Below, in pieces: positions 38,799-48,276 of a stretch of DNA of 64,000 nt (its first letter is position 1; each line of letters starts with the position of its first letter). The stretch comes from Pseudomonas cavernicola (GTDB lineage: Bacteria; Pseudomonadota; Gammaproteobacteria; Pseudomonadales; Pseudomonadaceae), in NCBI RefSeq assembly GCF_003596405.1, contig NZ_QYUR01000002.1, positions 2,744,501 through 2,808,500 on the forward strand. The letters are read 5' to 3'. The notes beneath the pieces are model-generated. The model searched no databases. It was given only the letters and a program-made list of their open reading frames with translations, and was not told where the DNA came from. The translations under genes were made by a program, and so were the position numbers.

Positions 38799-39269
38799 TT
38801 AATCGCGGCCGATGGCGGCGAACTGCGCTTGGCACTGTTGCGCGAGGACATCCGCGGCCAATTCCACTTCCAAGCCCCGGCGACCGGCACTGACATAGAT
38901 AGTCGAATGCCGTTTGGCAGATCCATCGATAAAGGTGCGCAAACGCTTCTTCTGCCCCAACGGGCTGATACCGCCGAGCAGATACCCGGCGGCCCGCTGC
39001 GCGGCGGCCGGGTCGGCCATATCGGCCTTTTTCACCCCGGCGGCCTGAGCCAGCGCTTTTAGATCCAAACTGCCGGCGACCGGCACCACCGCGACCAACA
39101 ACTCGCCCTTCTCGCTCGCCGCGAGCAGCGTCTTGAACACCCGCGCCGGCTCCAGACCAAGCTTCTCCGCCGCCTCCAGCCCATAGGAAGCGGCCTTGGG
39201 ATCATGGCTATAACCGTGGACCCAGTGCTCGGCACGGGCTTTCTTCAACAGGTCGATGGCAGGGGTCAT
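38799..39269 (-). CDS. ybaK: Cys-tRNA(Pro) deacylase, YbaK/EbsC family
   Basis: A 156-residue editing domain that hydrolyses Cys-tRNA(Pro) misacylated by ProRS. Family marks are VFKTLLA, PVAGSLDLKALA with the conserved Lys, GYLLGGISPLGQKK and STIYVSAGRRGLEVEL. ATG 39269 chosen; the longer upstream frame runs into the MITE-like element. It lies 63 bases before glpK on the same strand. Confidence 0.93.
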   Translation of the reverse strand: MTPAIDLLKKARAEHWVHGYSHDPKAASYGLEAAEKLGLEPARVFKTLLAASEKGELLVAVVPVAGSLDLKALAQAAGVKKADMADPAAAQRAAGYLLGGISPLGQKKRLRTFIDGSAKRHSTIYVSAGRRGLEVELAADVLAQQCQAQFAAIGRD

Positions 39270-39309
39270 GTTCGAATGTGAAAATAATCTGACAAAGTTC
39301 GCGTACCTT

Positions 39310-39452
39310 AGAGGCTGCTTTGAAAAAAGTCGAGCGAAGGTCAGGCAAGGCAAAAATGGCTGAGGACGCGGAGTTTACGAGCTGTAAATGAGCAGTCCGA
39401 AGCCATTTTTAACGCAGCATCACCGATGCGCAGACATTTTCAAACAGCCTCT
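39310..39452. mobile_element. MITE-like element, family A/B, copy B
   Basis: 143 bases with ends AGAGGCTG-C-TTTGAAAA and TTTTCAAACAGCCTCT (one extra base on the left). Internal blocks match the copy at 23003-23195, including GTTTACGAGCTGTAAATGAGCA versus CTTTACAAGTAGTAAATGAGCA. No reading frame. It sits exactly between the inverted ybaK-glpK pair and glpR. Confidence 0.7.
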
Positions 39453-39509
39453 TAGCCGGAAAACGCCGCGCCGACAGCCTATAATGCCGACCAAAACAAG
39501 GAAGCCTGC

Positions 39510-40268
39510 ATGAACCTGGCGCCCCGACAGCAAAACATTCTCGACCTGGCCCGCGAGCGTGGCTACGTCAGTATCGACGAACTGGCGCAAGCCTTTGTCG
39601 TGACCCCGCAAACCATCCGCCGCGACATCAATCAGCTGGCCGAACAAGGCCTGCTGCGGCGCACCCATGGTGGCGCCGCGAGCGAGACCTCCAGTACACA
39701 GAACACCGCCTACGCCATGCGTGCCGGGCTGATGCGCGAAGAAAAGCAGCGCATCGCCGAGGCCATCGCCGCGCAGATCCCCGACAACGCCTCGCTGTTC
39801 ATCAGCATCGGCACCACCACCGAAGCCATCGCCCGCGCCCTGCTCAATCACCGCGGGCTGAAGGTGATCACCAACAACCTGCACGTTGCCGCCCAGCTCA
39901 GCGACAAAGCCGACTTCGAGGTCTTGATCGCCGGTGGCACGGTGCGTAGCGATGGCGGCATCGTCGGCCAGGCCGCGGTCGATTTCATCCAGCAGTTCAA
40001 GGTCGACTTCGCCCTGATGGGCATCAGCGGCATCGATGAAGACGGCAGCCTGCTCGACTTCGATTATCAGGAAGTGCGGGTCTCCCAGGCGATTATCGAC
40101 AACGCCCGGCAGGTCTTCCTCGCCGCCGATTCGAGCAAGTTCGGCCGCAATGCGCTGGTGCGCCTGGGCTCTATCGGCCTGGTCGACCGAGTCTTCACCG
40201 ACAGCGCGCCACCTGCAGCGGTGGCTCGTTTGCTGACGCAGCAGAAGATTCAACTGCACCTGGTCTGA
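39510..40268 (+). CDS. glpR: Glycerol-3-phosphate regulon repressor (DeoR family)
   Basis: A 252-residue regulator with an N-terminal winged helix ([18 protein letters not shown] then [17 protein letters not shown]) and a C-terminal sugar-phosphate sensing domain ([26 protein letters not shown]). It represses glp genes until glycerol-3-phosphate binds. glpD follows on the same strand behind candidate GlpR sites. Confidence 0.94.
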   Translation: MNLAPRQQNILDLARERGYVSIDELAQAFVVTPQTIRRDINQLAEQGLLRRTHGGAASETSSTQNTAYAMRAGLMREEKQRIAEAIAAQIPDNASLFISIGTTTEAIARALLNHRGLKVITNNLHVAAQLSDKADFEVLIAGGTVRSDGGIVGQAAVDFIQQFKVDFALMGISGIDEDGSLLDFDYQEVRVSQAIIDNARQVFLAADSSKFGRNALVRLGSIGLVDRVFTDSAPPAAVARLLTQQKIQLHLV

Positions 40269-40351
40269 CCCTGCCGCAAATAAAGCCCCACGCACAACCA
40301 TTCGGCGCGCAAGCGAACTTGCGGCTGGCCAATGGTGAAGCATTCGACTAC

Positions 40352-40393
40352 CATTTTCGAAAATGAACATTGAAAGTTCACTTTCGACTTTAG
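40352..40393 (+). promoter_or_regulatory. Candidate GlpR operator(s) before glpD
   Basis: ATTTTCGAAAATGAACATTG followed by AAGTTCACTTTCGACTTTAG gives two imperfect inverted copies of the TTCG-A-T(G)AAC type half-site known from Pseudomonas glp promoters, 10-50 bases before the glpD start. Confidence 0.6.
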
Positions 40394-40402
40394 AGGCTCG
40401 CA

Positions 40403-41941
40403 ATGCGCTCAAACCACAACCACAACAACTCGCTTGCCGAAGTCTATGACCTCGCGGTAGTGGGGGGCGGCATCAATGGTGTGGGCATCGCCGCGGATGC
40501 GGCTGGGCGCGGCCTGTCGGTGTTCCTTTGCGAAAAGGACGATCTCGCCCAACACACCTCGTCCGCCAGCAGCAAACTGGTCCATGGCGGCCTGCGCTAT
40601 CTCGAACACTACGAGTTCCGCCTGGTCCGCGAAGCCTTGGCTGAGCGCGAGGTGCTACTGGCCAAGGCGCCGCATATCGTCAAACCACTGCGTTTCATCC
40701 TCCCCCACCAGCCTCATCTGCGTCCGGCCTGGATGATTCGCGCCGGTCTGTTTCTCTATGACCACCTGGGCAAGCGCGAGAAACTAGCCGGCTCACGTAG
40801 CCTGCGTTTCGGCGCCGGCAGCCCGCTGAAAGCCGAGATCAGCCGCGGCTTCGAATACTCCGATTGCGCGGTCGACGATGCTCGTTTGGTCGTGCTCAAC
40901 GCCATGACCGCGCGGGAGCGTGGCGCCCATGTGCATACCCGCACCCGTTGCGTCAGCGCGCGGCGCAGCAAAGGGCTCTGGCATATCAACCTGGAACGCA
41001 CCGACGGCAGCCTCTATTCGATTCGCGCTCACGCCTTGGTTAATGCCGCCGGCCCATGGGTGGCGCGCTTTATCCAGGATGATTTGCAGCAGAAGTCGCC
41101 CTACGGCGTCCGCCTGATCCAGGGCAGCCATATCATCGTGCCGCGCCTGTTTGACGGCGAGCAGGCGTACATCCTGCAAAACGAAGACCGGCGGATAGTC
41201 TTCGCCATTCCTTATCTGGAACGTTTTACCCTGATCGGCACCACTGACCGCGAATACCAAGGCGACCCAGCCAAGGTCGCGATCAGTGAGGAGGAAACCA
41301 CGTATCTGCTGAAGGTGGTCAATGCCCACTTCAAGCACCAGCTCAGCCGCACCGACATCCTGCACAGCTTCGCCGGGGTGCGGCCGCTGTGCGATGACGA
41401 GTCGGATGATCCCTCGGCCGTGACGCGTGACTACACCCTGTCGTTGTCGGCATGTCCAGGCGAGGCACCGCTGCTGTCTGTCTTCGGCGGCAAGCTGACC
41501 ACCTACCGCCGACTCGCCGAGTCAGCCCTGGCGCAACTCGCGCCGCACTTCCAGAACCTGCAACCGAGCTGGACCGCCAGCGCCCCGCTACCCGGTGGCG
41601 AACAGTTGGAAAGCCTGAGTGCGTTGATCGAAGCGTTGTGCGAAAGCTTCGGCTGGCTCCCCACCCAAGTGGCCCGGCGCTGGGCCAACACCTACGGCAG
41701 CCGTGTGTGGAGGTTGCTGGATGGCGTACACGAGCTCAGCGATCTCGGCGAACACCTGGGCGCCGGCCTGTACACCCGCGAAGTGGATTATCTGTGCCGC
41801 GAGGAATGGGCCATGGAAGCAGCCGATATTCTCTGGCGGCGGACCAAGCTGGGGCTGTTCATGACCCCAGGGCAGCAGGCGAAGTTGAGGGATTACCTCA
41901 AGAGCGAACACCCACACCAACCGAACGAGCATGCCGCCTGA
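40403..41941 (+). CDS. glpD: Aerobic glycerol-3-phosphate dehydrogenase
   Basis: A 512-residue FAD enzyme at the inner membrane that oxidises glycerol-3-phosphate to dihydroxyacetone phosphate and feeds quinones. The dinucleotide motif VVGGGINGVGIAADAAGRG is near residue 16, with SSASSKLVHGGLRYLE, TLIGTTDREYQGD and FGGKLTTYRRLAE further on. Full length. Confidence 0.96.
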   Translation: MRSNHNHNNSLAEVYDLAVVGGGINGVGIAADAAGRGLSVFLCEKDDLAQHTSSASSKLVHGGLRYLEHYEFRLVREALAEREVLLAKAPHIVKPLRFILPHQPHLRPAWMIRAGLFLYDHLGKREKLAGSRSLRFGAGSPLKAEISRGFEYSDCAVDDARLVVLNAMTARERGAHVHTRTRCVSARRSKGLWHINLERTDGSLYSIRAHALVNAAGPWVARFIQDDLQQKSPYGVRLIQGSHIIVPRLFDGEQAYILQNEDRRIVFAIPYLERFTLIGTTDREYQGDPAKVAISEEETTYLLKVVNAHFKHQLSRTDILHSFAGVRPLCDDESDDPSAVTRDYTLSLSACPGEAPLLSVFGGKLTTYRRLAESALAQLAPHFQNLQPSWTASAPLPGGEQLESLSALIEALCESFGWLPTQVARRWANTYGSRVWRLLDGVHELSDLGEHLGAGLYTREVDYLCREEWAMEAADILWRRTKLGLFMTPGQQAKLRDYLKSEHPHQPNEHAA

Positions 41942-42112
41942 GCAGTTGCTTTCAGAAGGGCTCCGCTCGCCGATTTCGAGAGTGGCTCCCAGAAAAGTCC
42001 AAAACCTACTAGCAGTTCACTACTGACCACTTTAATCTTTGCCCTGCTTATAGGGCTCACTCGACCGGTGCGGCTCCACCAAGGACGACCCAACTTGAAC
42101 AAGGACAGTTCA

Positions 42113-44611
42113 ATGATCATTCGCTTTGCTCGTAAAACCCCGTTAGCCCTCGTCATCGCCGCCAACCTGAGCCTGTCACTGACTGCCCAGGCACAGACCT
42201 ACGACCTCAGCCAAGGCGCGCCGCTGGCATTCAATACTAACCAGAATCAGCCCCTGACCTTTATTGGCAGTGCCAGCGGCAATACGGACCTGATCGATTT
42301 CGGCGGCATTACCGTGCAGGGCGCAGTCACCAACAATGCCCAGCTCAGCGCCAGCGGCCCGTCCAACAGCGCCATAGACTTCGACGCCAGCACTATCAAT
42401 GGTAACGTCACCAATACCGCCAACTTGAGCAGCAGCGGCAATCCGGCCAGCACACTCAATTTCGGCATGAGCCGGGTGCAGGGCGACCTGATCAATAGCG
42501 GCACCATCTCGGTCACCGGCATTCCCGATCCGGCTGACGACGAAACGCCCAATGCGCTATTGATCTGGAACAGCCAGATAACCGGCAAGCTGCACAACAC
42601 CGGTAGCCTGATCGCCAATGGTCAGGACAGCTTTGCCTTGAAGATTGAGAACGGCAGCCAGATCGCCCACGGCATTCAGAACGATGGCAGCATTCGCGCA
42701 ACTGGCCAACGCGCGACTGGCTTGTATGTCGGTGATAACAGCAGCGTCGGTGAAATCATCAGCAACCAGGGCACTATAGAGGCACTAGGTGCAGGCTCCC
42801 GCGGGATTGTGCTGGACCAGAACACTAATAACGTAATCATCGTCAATGGCAGTACCGTCCGCACCGAAGGAGTCGCCATTGATATCCTTCCAGGTAGCCA
42901 TCTCTCACGCCTTACTCACGACGGCGATTTGATCGAAGGAGGCGAGACTGCCATTCGAGGCGCTGGCGTAATCAATTGGGAAGGCGGCACCATTCGCGGC
43001 AAGATTCTCGACAACTTCGTGATCAACGTGCTGGGGAAAGCGACCTTCGACGGTGACTATATTCAGGCGAAGCATTTGGAAATTTCCTGGGACGACTACC
43101 ATCCCCAGCAGCCAGAATATCAAGGTTACCTGCAACTCCAGCGCCCCCATACCACGCTGGATGGCAATCTGGAATTACTGGGCGCCGGGGCTACTCTGGA
43201 AATGCTGCTCAGCCAGGCCACAGATCCCAGCCGCCCGGTACTGGATGTGTCCGGCAATGCCGAGATAGAACCCGGCACCCGCGTATTGCTCACGCCCAAG
43301 CCGAATGACTTCAGCACTAACGGCACCCAGCCCTATCAGCTGATTCGTGCGAACAGTTGGGAGAGATTCGATCTGACCCCCAATGCCCCCTCCAATGCAC
43401 GGGTGCCGGTGACTATTGCCGACATCAATGTGCAAAGCAGCTCGGCGTTGCTGCAGGTGCAGGGTTATCAGCTCCAAGGCAATACTCTGATCGCCCAGTT
43501 GCAGATGCAGAGCGGTGCGGCTGCGGCCGATGTAATCGCCGGCCAAGGCGCCAGCCAGAACGCCCAGGCGGCGATTCAACCGATCTCCGAACAGCTCTCC
43601 CAGCTCTCCGCGCAGGACCCGCTGTTCCAGACCTTCGCCAACGCCGACGTAGCGCAAACTACCCGCCTGGCCGAGCAGTTGGGCCCCGATGTCAACGGCG
43701 CCGTCGGCAAGACCGCCATCAGCAACCAGAACCTGCTCGGCAACGTTCTGCAAGGGCGCAGCGCCAGTCTGCGCCAGGGCTTGTCCTCCGGCGATGGCCT
43801 GAGCGAGACCGGGGCCTGGGTGCAGGTGCTGAACAGCGATGCCGATCAGGGCGAGCGCAACGGCATTCCCGGCTATGACGCCGACAGCCAGGGCATCGCC
43901 GTCGGCGCCGATGGCAAGCTGAATCCGCAGACCACCCTGGGCTTGGCCTATAGCTACCTGACCAGCGACGTTCGCAGTCAAACGGGCAAGACCGATATCG
44001 AAGGCCATGCACTGACCCTCTATAGCGGCTTCGAGCAAGGTGCCTGGTTCGTCGACGCCGGCCTGACCTATGGGCGGAGCGATAACCAGAGCAAGCGCTA
44101 TATCGCCGGCACTCGTGCCAAGGGCGATTACGACAGTGACCTCCTGGGCTTCAACCTGCTTGGCGGCTATGGCTTCGACCTGGGCCAAGGCCTGTTGCTG
44201 GAGCCACGTGTGGCGGCGCGCTACAGTAACGTGCTGATCGACAGTTTCCGCGAGAAAGGCTCGTCGGCCGCGCTCGCCGTCAACGAACAGCGTTTCGAGG
44301 TGGGTGAGCTAGGTGCCGGCGTGCGCCTGGCCGGCAACTTCGCCGCCGGCCAAGGCAGCCTGGAGCCGGAAGCCAAGCTGATGGCCTATCACGACTTCAT
44401 CGCCGATCAAGTCAGCAGCACCAGCGCCTTCGTGGTTGGCGGCACGCCCTTCATCACCAATGGGGCGAAGCCGGCCCGCGACAGTTACGAAGCCAGCCTG
44501 GGGGTGACTTACCACCTCGGCGCGGTCAGCGTCGGCGTCAGCTATGACTACCTGACTAAGACGGACTTCTCCGCCGACACCCTGCAGGCCAGGGTCCGCT
44601 ACGATTTCTGA
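42113..44611 (+). CDS. Autotransporter with a beta-helix passenger
   Basis: An 832-residue type V secretion protein. The signal peptide (1-28, ending AQA) is followed by a passenger of short Asn/Ser/Gly-rich rungs such as GGITVQGAVTNNAQLSASG and INGNVTNTANLSSSGN, predicted to form a right-handed beta-helix up to about residue 440. A helical linker follows. The last 270 residues form an autotransporter beta-barrel starting near GAWVQVLNSDADQGERNG and ending in the required aromatic (ARVRYDF). No catalytic motif is visible, so adhesion or surface structure is more likely than enzyme activity. Confidence 0.88.
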   Translation: MIIRFARKTPLALVIAANLSLSLTAQAQTYDLSQGAPLAFNTNQNQPLTFIGSASGNTDLIDFGGITVQGAVTNNAQLSASGPSNSAIDFDASTINGNVTNTANLSSSGNPASTLNFGMSRVQGDLINSGTISVTGIPDPADDETPNALLIWNSQITGKLHNTGSLIANGQDSFALKIENGSQIAHGIQNDGSIRATGQRATGLYVGDNSSVGEIISNQGTIEALGAGSRGIVLDQNTNNVIIVNGSTVRTEGVAIDILPGSHLSRLTHDGDLIEGGETAIRGAGVINWEGGTIRGKILDNFVINVLGKATFDGDYIQAKHLEISWDDYHPQQPEYQGYLQLQRPHTTLDGNLELLGAGATLEMLLSQATDPSRPVLDVSGNAEIEPGTRVLLTPKPNDFSTNGTQPYQLIRANSWERFDLTPNAPSNARVPVTIADINVQSSSALLQVQGYQLQGNTLIAQLQMQSGAAAADVIAGQGASQNAQAAIQPISEQLSQLSAQDPLFQTFANADVAQTTRLAEQLGPDVNGAVGKTAISNQNLLGNVLQGRSASLRQGLSSGDGLSETGAWVQVLNSDADQGERNGIPGYDADSQGIAVGADGKLNPQTTLGLAYSYLTSDVRSQTGKTDIEGHALTLYSGFEQGAWFVDAGLTYGRSDNQSKRYIAGTRAKGDYDSDLLGFNLLGGYGFDLGQGLLLEPRVAARYSNVLIDSFREKGSSAALAVNEQRFEVGELGAGVRLAGNFAAGQGSLEPEAKLMAYHDFIADQVSSTSAFVVGGTPFITNGAKPARDSYEASLGVTYHLGAVSVGVSYDYLTKTDFSADTLQARVRYDF

Positions 44612-44627
44612 CCTGAGCAGTCTGTGC

Positions 44628-44656
44628 CAGGGCCCGCGTCAGCGGGCCTTGCTTTA
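44628..44656 (+). terminator. Hairpin after the autotransporter
   Basis: AGGGCCCGC-GTCA-GCGGGCCTTGCTTT, with a short T-rich tail. It overlaps the likely start of the next gene, so it might also modulate that start. Confidence 0.5.
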
Positions 44657-45539
44657 CCTATTCAGTTTGGCCGCCGTACTGGCCGGCTGCAGCCAGCCCA
44701 ACGCCAGGCTGGAGCAACTGGCGCGGCAACACGACCATCAGTTGGCCAGCCTGCAGACCTCCCACTTCGACCTACGTGTTGCGCTGCCGGACTCAGCTCC
44801 GCCGAGCACTCGTCTGCGGGTGTACCTGGAGGGCGACGGCCGCGCCTGGATCACCGCGACCCAAGCCAGCCTGGACCCGACTCCCCGCGACCTGCTGCTG
44901 GCTCGCCTGGCCCTCGCAGACCCGCGTCCCAGCGTCTACCTGGCCCGTCCCTGTCAGTTCATCCAGTCGCCGGGCTGTGCGCCGCGCTACTGGACGGATG
45001 CGCGCTTCTCGGAAGCAGTGCTGAGCAGCCTGGGCCAGGCCCTGGACCAGCTCAAGCGACGCTATGGCAACCACGACTTCGAGCTGATCGGCTACTCCGG
45101 CGGCGGCGCACTGGTGTTGCTGCTGGCCGCGCACCGGAATGACATCGCCCAGGTGCAAACCCTGGCCGGCAACCTCAGCCCCCGGCAGTGGGCGCGCGAG
45201 CAGGGCCTGGCTCGGCTAACACAATCATTGGAGCCACTGGACTTCGCCGAGCGCCTGCGCGAACTCCCCCAACGCCATCTGGTGGGAGACGCCGACCGGG
45301 TCGTGCCAGCCAGCCTGCTCCAGCGCTACGCCGGCCGGCTAGGCCAGCCCCGCTGCATGCAACTGGCCGTTCTGCCTGACGTCGAGCATGGTGTTGGCTG
45401 GCCCGAGGCTTGGCAGTACTGGCGCGACAGGCCTATTGCATGTAAGTCGTCGGCGGCTGCGGCAGATGAGCCCACTGCACGGTCGGCTGCCGATGTGCTT
45501 CCAAGTACGGCAGTACCGCCGCCAGCAACGGCTCCTTGA
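44649..45539 (+). CDS. Alpha/beta-hydrolase-like lipoprotein
   Basis: A 296-residue predicted lipoprotein (lipobox LAGC near residue 14) with an alpha/beta-hydrolase core. The nucleophile elbow reads GYSGGGAL, later GDADRVVP gives the likely Asp and EHGVGW the His. The start is uncertain: TTG 44649 gives a signal peptide lacking a basic N-region, while CTG 44613 would add Arg residues before it. The last 30 or so residues (after RPIACKSS) are Ala/Pro-rich and encoded over the 3' end of the convergent hydrolase gene, probably a run-on after loss of an earlier stop. Confidence 0.65.
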   Translation: MLYLFSLAAVLAGCSQPNARLEQLARQHDHQLASLQTSHFDLRVALPDSAPPSTRLRVYLEGDGRAWITATQASLDPTPRDLLLARLALADPRPSVYLARPCQFIQSPGCAPRYWTDARFSEAVLSSLGQALDQLKRRYGNHDFELIGYSGGGALVLLLAAHRNDIAQVQTLAGNLSPRQWAREQGLARLTQSLEPLDFAERLRELPQRHLVGDADRVVPASLLQRYAGRLGQPRCMQLAVLPDVEHGVGWPEAWQYWRDRPIACKSSAAAADEPTARSAADVLPSTAVPPPATAP

Positions 45540-46452
45540 AGGCCTCCTGAAAGCGGTGGGCAAGCCCCGGAATCAGCTTGAGTTCGGCGCCCTGGATATG
45601 CGCGGCGACATGCACGCCGTGCATCACCGGCAACAGCGGGTCGGCGGTGCCATGCACCACCAGGGTCGGCACACGCAGGCGGTTGAGCAGTTCGACCCGG
45701 CTTGGTTCGGCGAGAATGGCGAGAGTCTGCCGCTGCACCCCTTCCGGGTTGAAGGCGCGATCGTAAGCGATGGCGGCCTGCTGCAAGAGGAGTTGACGGT
45801 CGTCGGCGACTTTCGGGCTACCAAGAGCCGCGAGCAGGTCCGTCTGTTGTTCGATTGCCACGGCGCGGTTCGGTGCCTCCCGCCGCGCCAATAACTGCAA
45901 CAGTTCCGGGCTCGGTGCGGGCAGACCTTGGGCGCCGGAACTGGTCATCAGCAAGGTCAGGCTCTGCACCCGACCAGGAGCCATATCGGCCATGTGCTGG
46001 GCGATCATGCCACCCATGCTGGCACCCAACACATGGAAGTTTTGCACGCGCAGCGCATCCATCAGGCTCAGCGCGTCGCTGGCCATATCGCTCAGTTGAT
46101 ACGGCGCCGACACCGACAAACCGACCCGGTAACGCAGCACTTCATACGTCAGGTTGATCGTCGGGGCTGCGTGTGTCCAGGTCGACAGGCCGACATCGCG
46201 ATTGTCATAGCGGATCACCCGGAAACCTTGCTCGCAGAGGGCTGCGACCACTTCATCCGGCCAGTGAATCAATTGCCCACCCAGGCCCATGACCAGCAAC
46301 AGGGCTGGGTCAGAGTCGCGACCGATACTCTGGTAGGCGAGACTCACCTCGCCCAGGTCGGCCAGTTGGGTCGGTACATTGACCTCACAGCGAGATGCCG
46401 CAAAAGACGGCACGCCGCACACCAGTGCAGCCAGGAAAAGTAGCGCACGCAT
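45433..46452 (-). CDS. Exported alpha/beta hydrolase
   Basis: A 339-residue protein with a signal peptide (1-19) and a complete catalytic set: Ser in LGASMGGMIAQ, Asp in HGTADPLLP, His in GLAHRF. The oxyanion region LLLVMGLGGQLIHW and IRYDNRDVGLST are like the epoxide hydrolase/esterase branch. ATG 46452 is used; the upstream frame extends 350 bases without protein character. Substrate unknown. Its 3' end overlaps the convergent lipoprotein gene by 107 bases. Confidence 0.85.
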   Translation of the reverse strand: MRALLFLAALVCGVPSFAASRCEVNVPTQLADLGEVSLAYQSIGRDSDPALLLVMGLGGQLIHWPDEVVAALCEQGFRVIRYDNRDVGLSTWTHAAPTINLTYEVLRYRVGLSVSAPYQLSDMASDALSLMDALRVQNFHVLGASMGGMIAQHMADMAPGRVQSLTLLMTSSGAQGLPAPSPELLQLLARREAPNRAVAIEQQTDLLAALGSPKVADDRQLLLQQAAIAYDRAFNPEGVQRQTLAILAEPSRVELLNRLRVPTLVVHGTADPLLPVMHGVHVAAHIQGAELKLIPGLAHRFQEAFKEPLLAAVLPYLEAHRQPTVQWAHLPQPPTTYMQ

Positions 46453-46592
46453 AGAAAACACCAAAACGCAGAACCCCAGTAGGACGCGAGTTTGGTGATA
46501 TTCATTCGGGCGCGCTGCCACAGAACCATGACAGTTTGATGAAGATTGCCGAATGGTCATTCCGGCAGTGATTCTGTAGGGCGTTAAAACCT

Positions 46593-46660
46593 GTAGGAGC
46601 AGGCTTGCCCGCGAAGCTTTTGCTTGAAGGGCTTCGCGAGCAGAGCTCGCGCCGACAAGA
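46593..46660. repeat. REP-like GTAGGAGC element
   Basis: GTAGGAGCAGGCTTGCCCGCGAAGC followed by GCTTCGCGAGCAGAGCTCGCG; half-palindromic Pseudomonas REP type. Confidence 0.65.
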
Positions 46661-46705
46661 GCAGCAGCCATGCTCAACGTTTTTATTTGCGCCGGTGCCT
46701 GACTC

Positions 46706-46785
46706 CGTAGGCTGGGTAGAGCGCAGCGAAACCCCGCGTCGTGCAATGCTGGGTTTCGCCAAAGAACGGCTCTACCCAGCCTACG
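46706..46785. repeat. Dispersed palindromic repeat, copy 2
   Basis: 80 bases with the same 17-base ends as 3336-3414 and an inner GCTGGGTTTCGCC. A GATTCCCACCTGCGCGGGGAATGAC repeat fragment follows at 46793-46819, touching the metE stop. The 369-base gap 46453-46821 holds only these repeats. Confidence 0.85.
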
Positions 46786-46821
46786 AGCCTGCTGGATTCC
46801 CACCTGCGCGGGGAATGACGG

Positions 46822-48051
46822 TCAAGCCACTTGGCTGCGCAATTGCCGCGCCGCCGCGACCATGTTGATCAGCGCTCGGCTCGCCTGCACCGCACGGCTT
46901 TCGGCCAAGGCCGCTTGCACGGTGGGGTCTTCCGGCGCGCTCAGCGCCTTAGCCAGTACGGCGACCTCGCTACACTTCTGCACAGCGAAGGCCAGCCAAC
47001 TGCTCAGTTCGGCATCCAGCCGATCTTCACGGTTCAGATCCACCGGGCTATGCAACAACGAGCAGGAACCAGCCACCCAGAGGTTAGCGCCGAAGCGCAG
47101 TTGTGCCTCCTGCAGTTGCGCCAGGGCCTTTTCCAGATCGCAGCGCCAGACGTTGCAGCCATTGACCACGCCCAGCGACAAGACTTTGTAGTTCGGCAGC
47201 CGATCGAGCACCACCGCCAGTTGCTCCGGCGCGCGTACCAGATCGATATGCAGACCTTGCACCGGCAGCCCTACGGCCAGCCCGAGGTTGTCTTCCAGGC
47301 CGCCGAAATAGGTGGCGATCAGCTTTTTCAGCGGTGAGAACTGCAACAGGTGATAGGCGCGCTCGAAGGCGTTTTTCCAGTCTTGCGGCAAGTCCAGCGC
47401 GAGGATCGGCTCGTCGACCTGCACCCATTCCACTCCCTGCCCGGCCAAGCGGCCGAGGATTTCACCATAGAGAGGCAGCAGGCGCTCGAGTAGATCCAGC
47501 TTGTCGAAGCTGTCGCCTTTGGCTTTGCCCAACCACAGGTAAGTCAGCGGGCCGATCAGCACCGGCTTGACGCTATGGCCCAGCGCGTGCGCCTCTTCGA
47601 CCTCTTCGAACAGCTGTTCCCAGCTCAGCTGGAACTGTTGGTCATGGCTGAATTCAGGGACCAGGTAGTGGTAGTTGCTATCGAACCACTTGGTCATCTC
47701 TTGCGCATGGGCGCCGCCGCAGGTTTGGCTGCTCTTGTTACCAACAGCGCCGCGCGCCATGGCGAACAGGGTATCCAGGGTCGGCAAGCCGGCTTGCGGG
47801 CGAAACCGCTCGGGGATCACGCCGAAGCACAGCGAGTGCGTGAGCACCTGGTCGTACCAGGCGAAATCGCCCACCGGCAGCAGCTCGATGCCGGCGTCTT
47901 TCTGAACCTGCCAATGGCGGGCGCGCAACTCACGGCCCACCGCACGCAAGCCGGCTTCGTCGAGATCGCCTTGCCAATAGGCTTCCAGCGCCTTTTTCAG
48001 TTCACGGTCGCGACCGATACGAGGGAAACCAAGGTTGTGAGCCAGGGCCAT
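46822..48051 (-). pseudogene. metE: MetE N-terminal half only (catalytic half missing)
   Basis: A 409-residue frame that matches the N-terminal domain of cobalamin-independent methionine synthase: AHNLGFPRIGRDRELKKALE, SHDQQFQL and VQVDEPILALDLP. Full MetE is about 760 residues. The zinc site (His, Cys, Glu, Cys) and homocysteine site lie in the C-terminal half, which is absent. The frame stops at LRSQVA-TGA, three bases before a dispersed GATTCCC repeat. The intact metR-type regulator is divergent, as for normal metE. It cannot catalyse the known reaction alone. Start ATG 48051 is the family start. Confidence 0.8.
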
Positions 48052-48168
48052 GACAAAACACCTCCATGCAAATGATGGAAGCATTGTCGACAGGCACCGC
48101 ACCATGAGACAAACTCAACGTATTCGCGTTGATCGATAGATTAATTCATGATTAGCTTTTTTTAACCC

Positions 48169-48234
48169 GTAGGAGCGAGCTCTGCTCGCGATGCTTTTGC
48201 GTTGCCTGCATTCGCCAGCAGACCTGGCTCCTAC
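48169..48234. repeat. REP-like GTAGGAGC element
   Basis: GTAGGAGCGAGCTCTGCTCGCGATGC at the left, ending TGGCTCCTAC. It lies in the metE-metR divergent promoter region. Confidence 0.65.
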
Positions 48235-48276
48235 AAAGAGCTCGACGCATACCCATATCACCATGAGGTTCGCTGC

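Noticed and set aside
43175..44188. Reverse frame of 337 codons opposite the autotransporter barrel
   Set aside because: Composition is the mirror of the barrel-coding strand; no start signal or motif.
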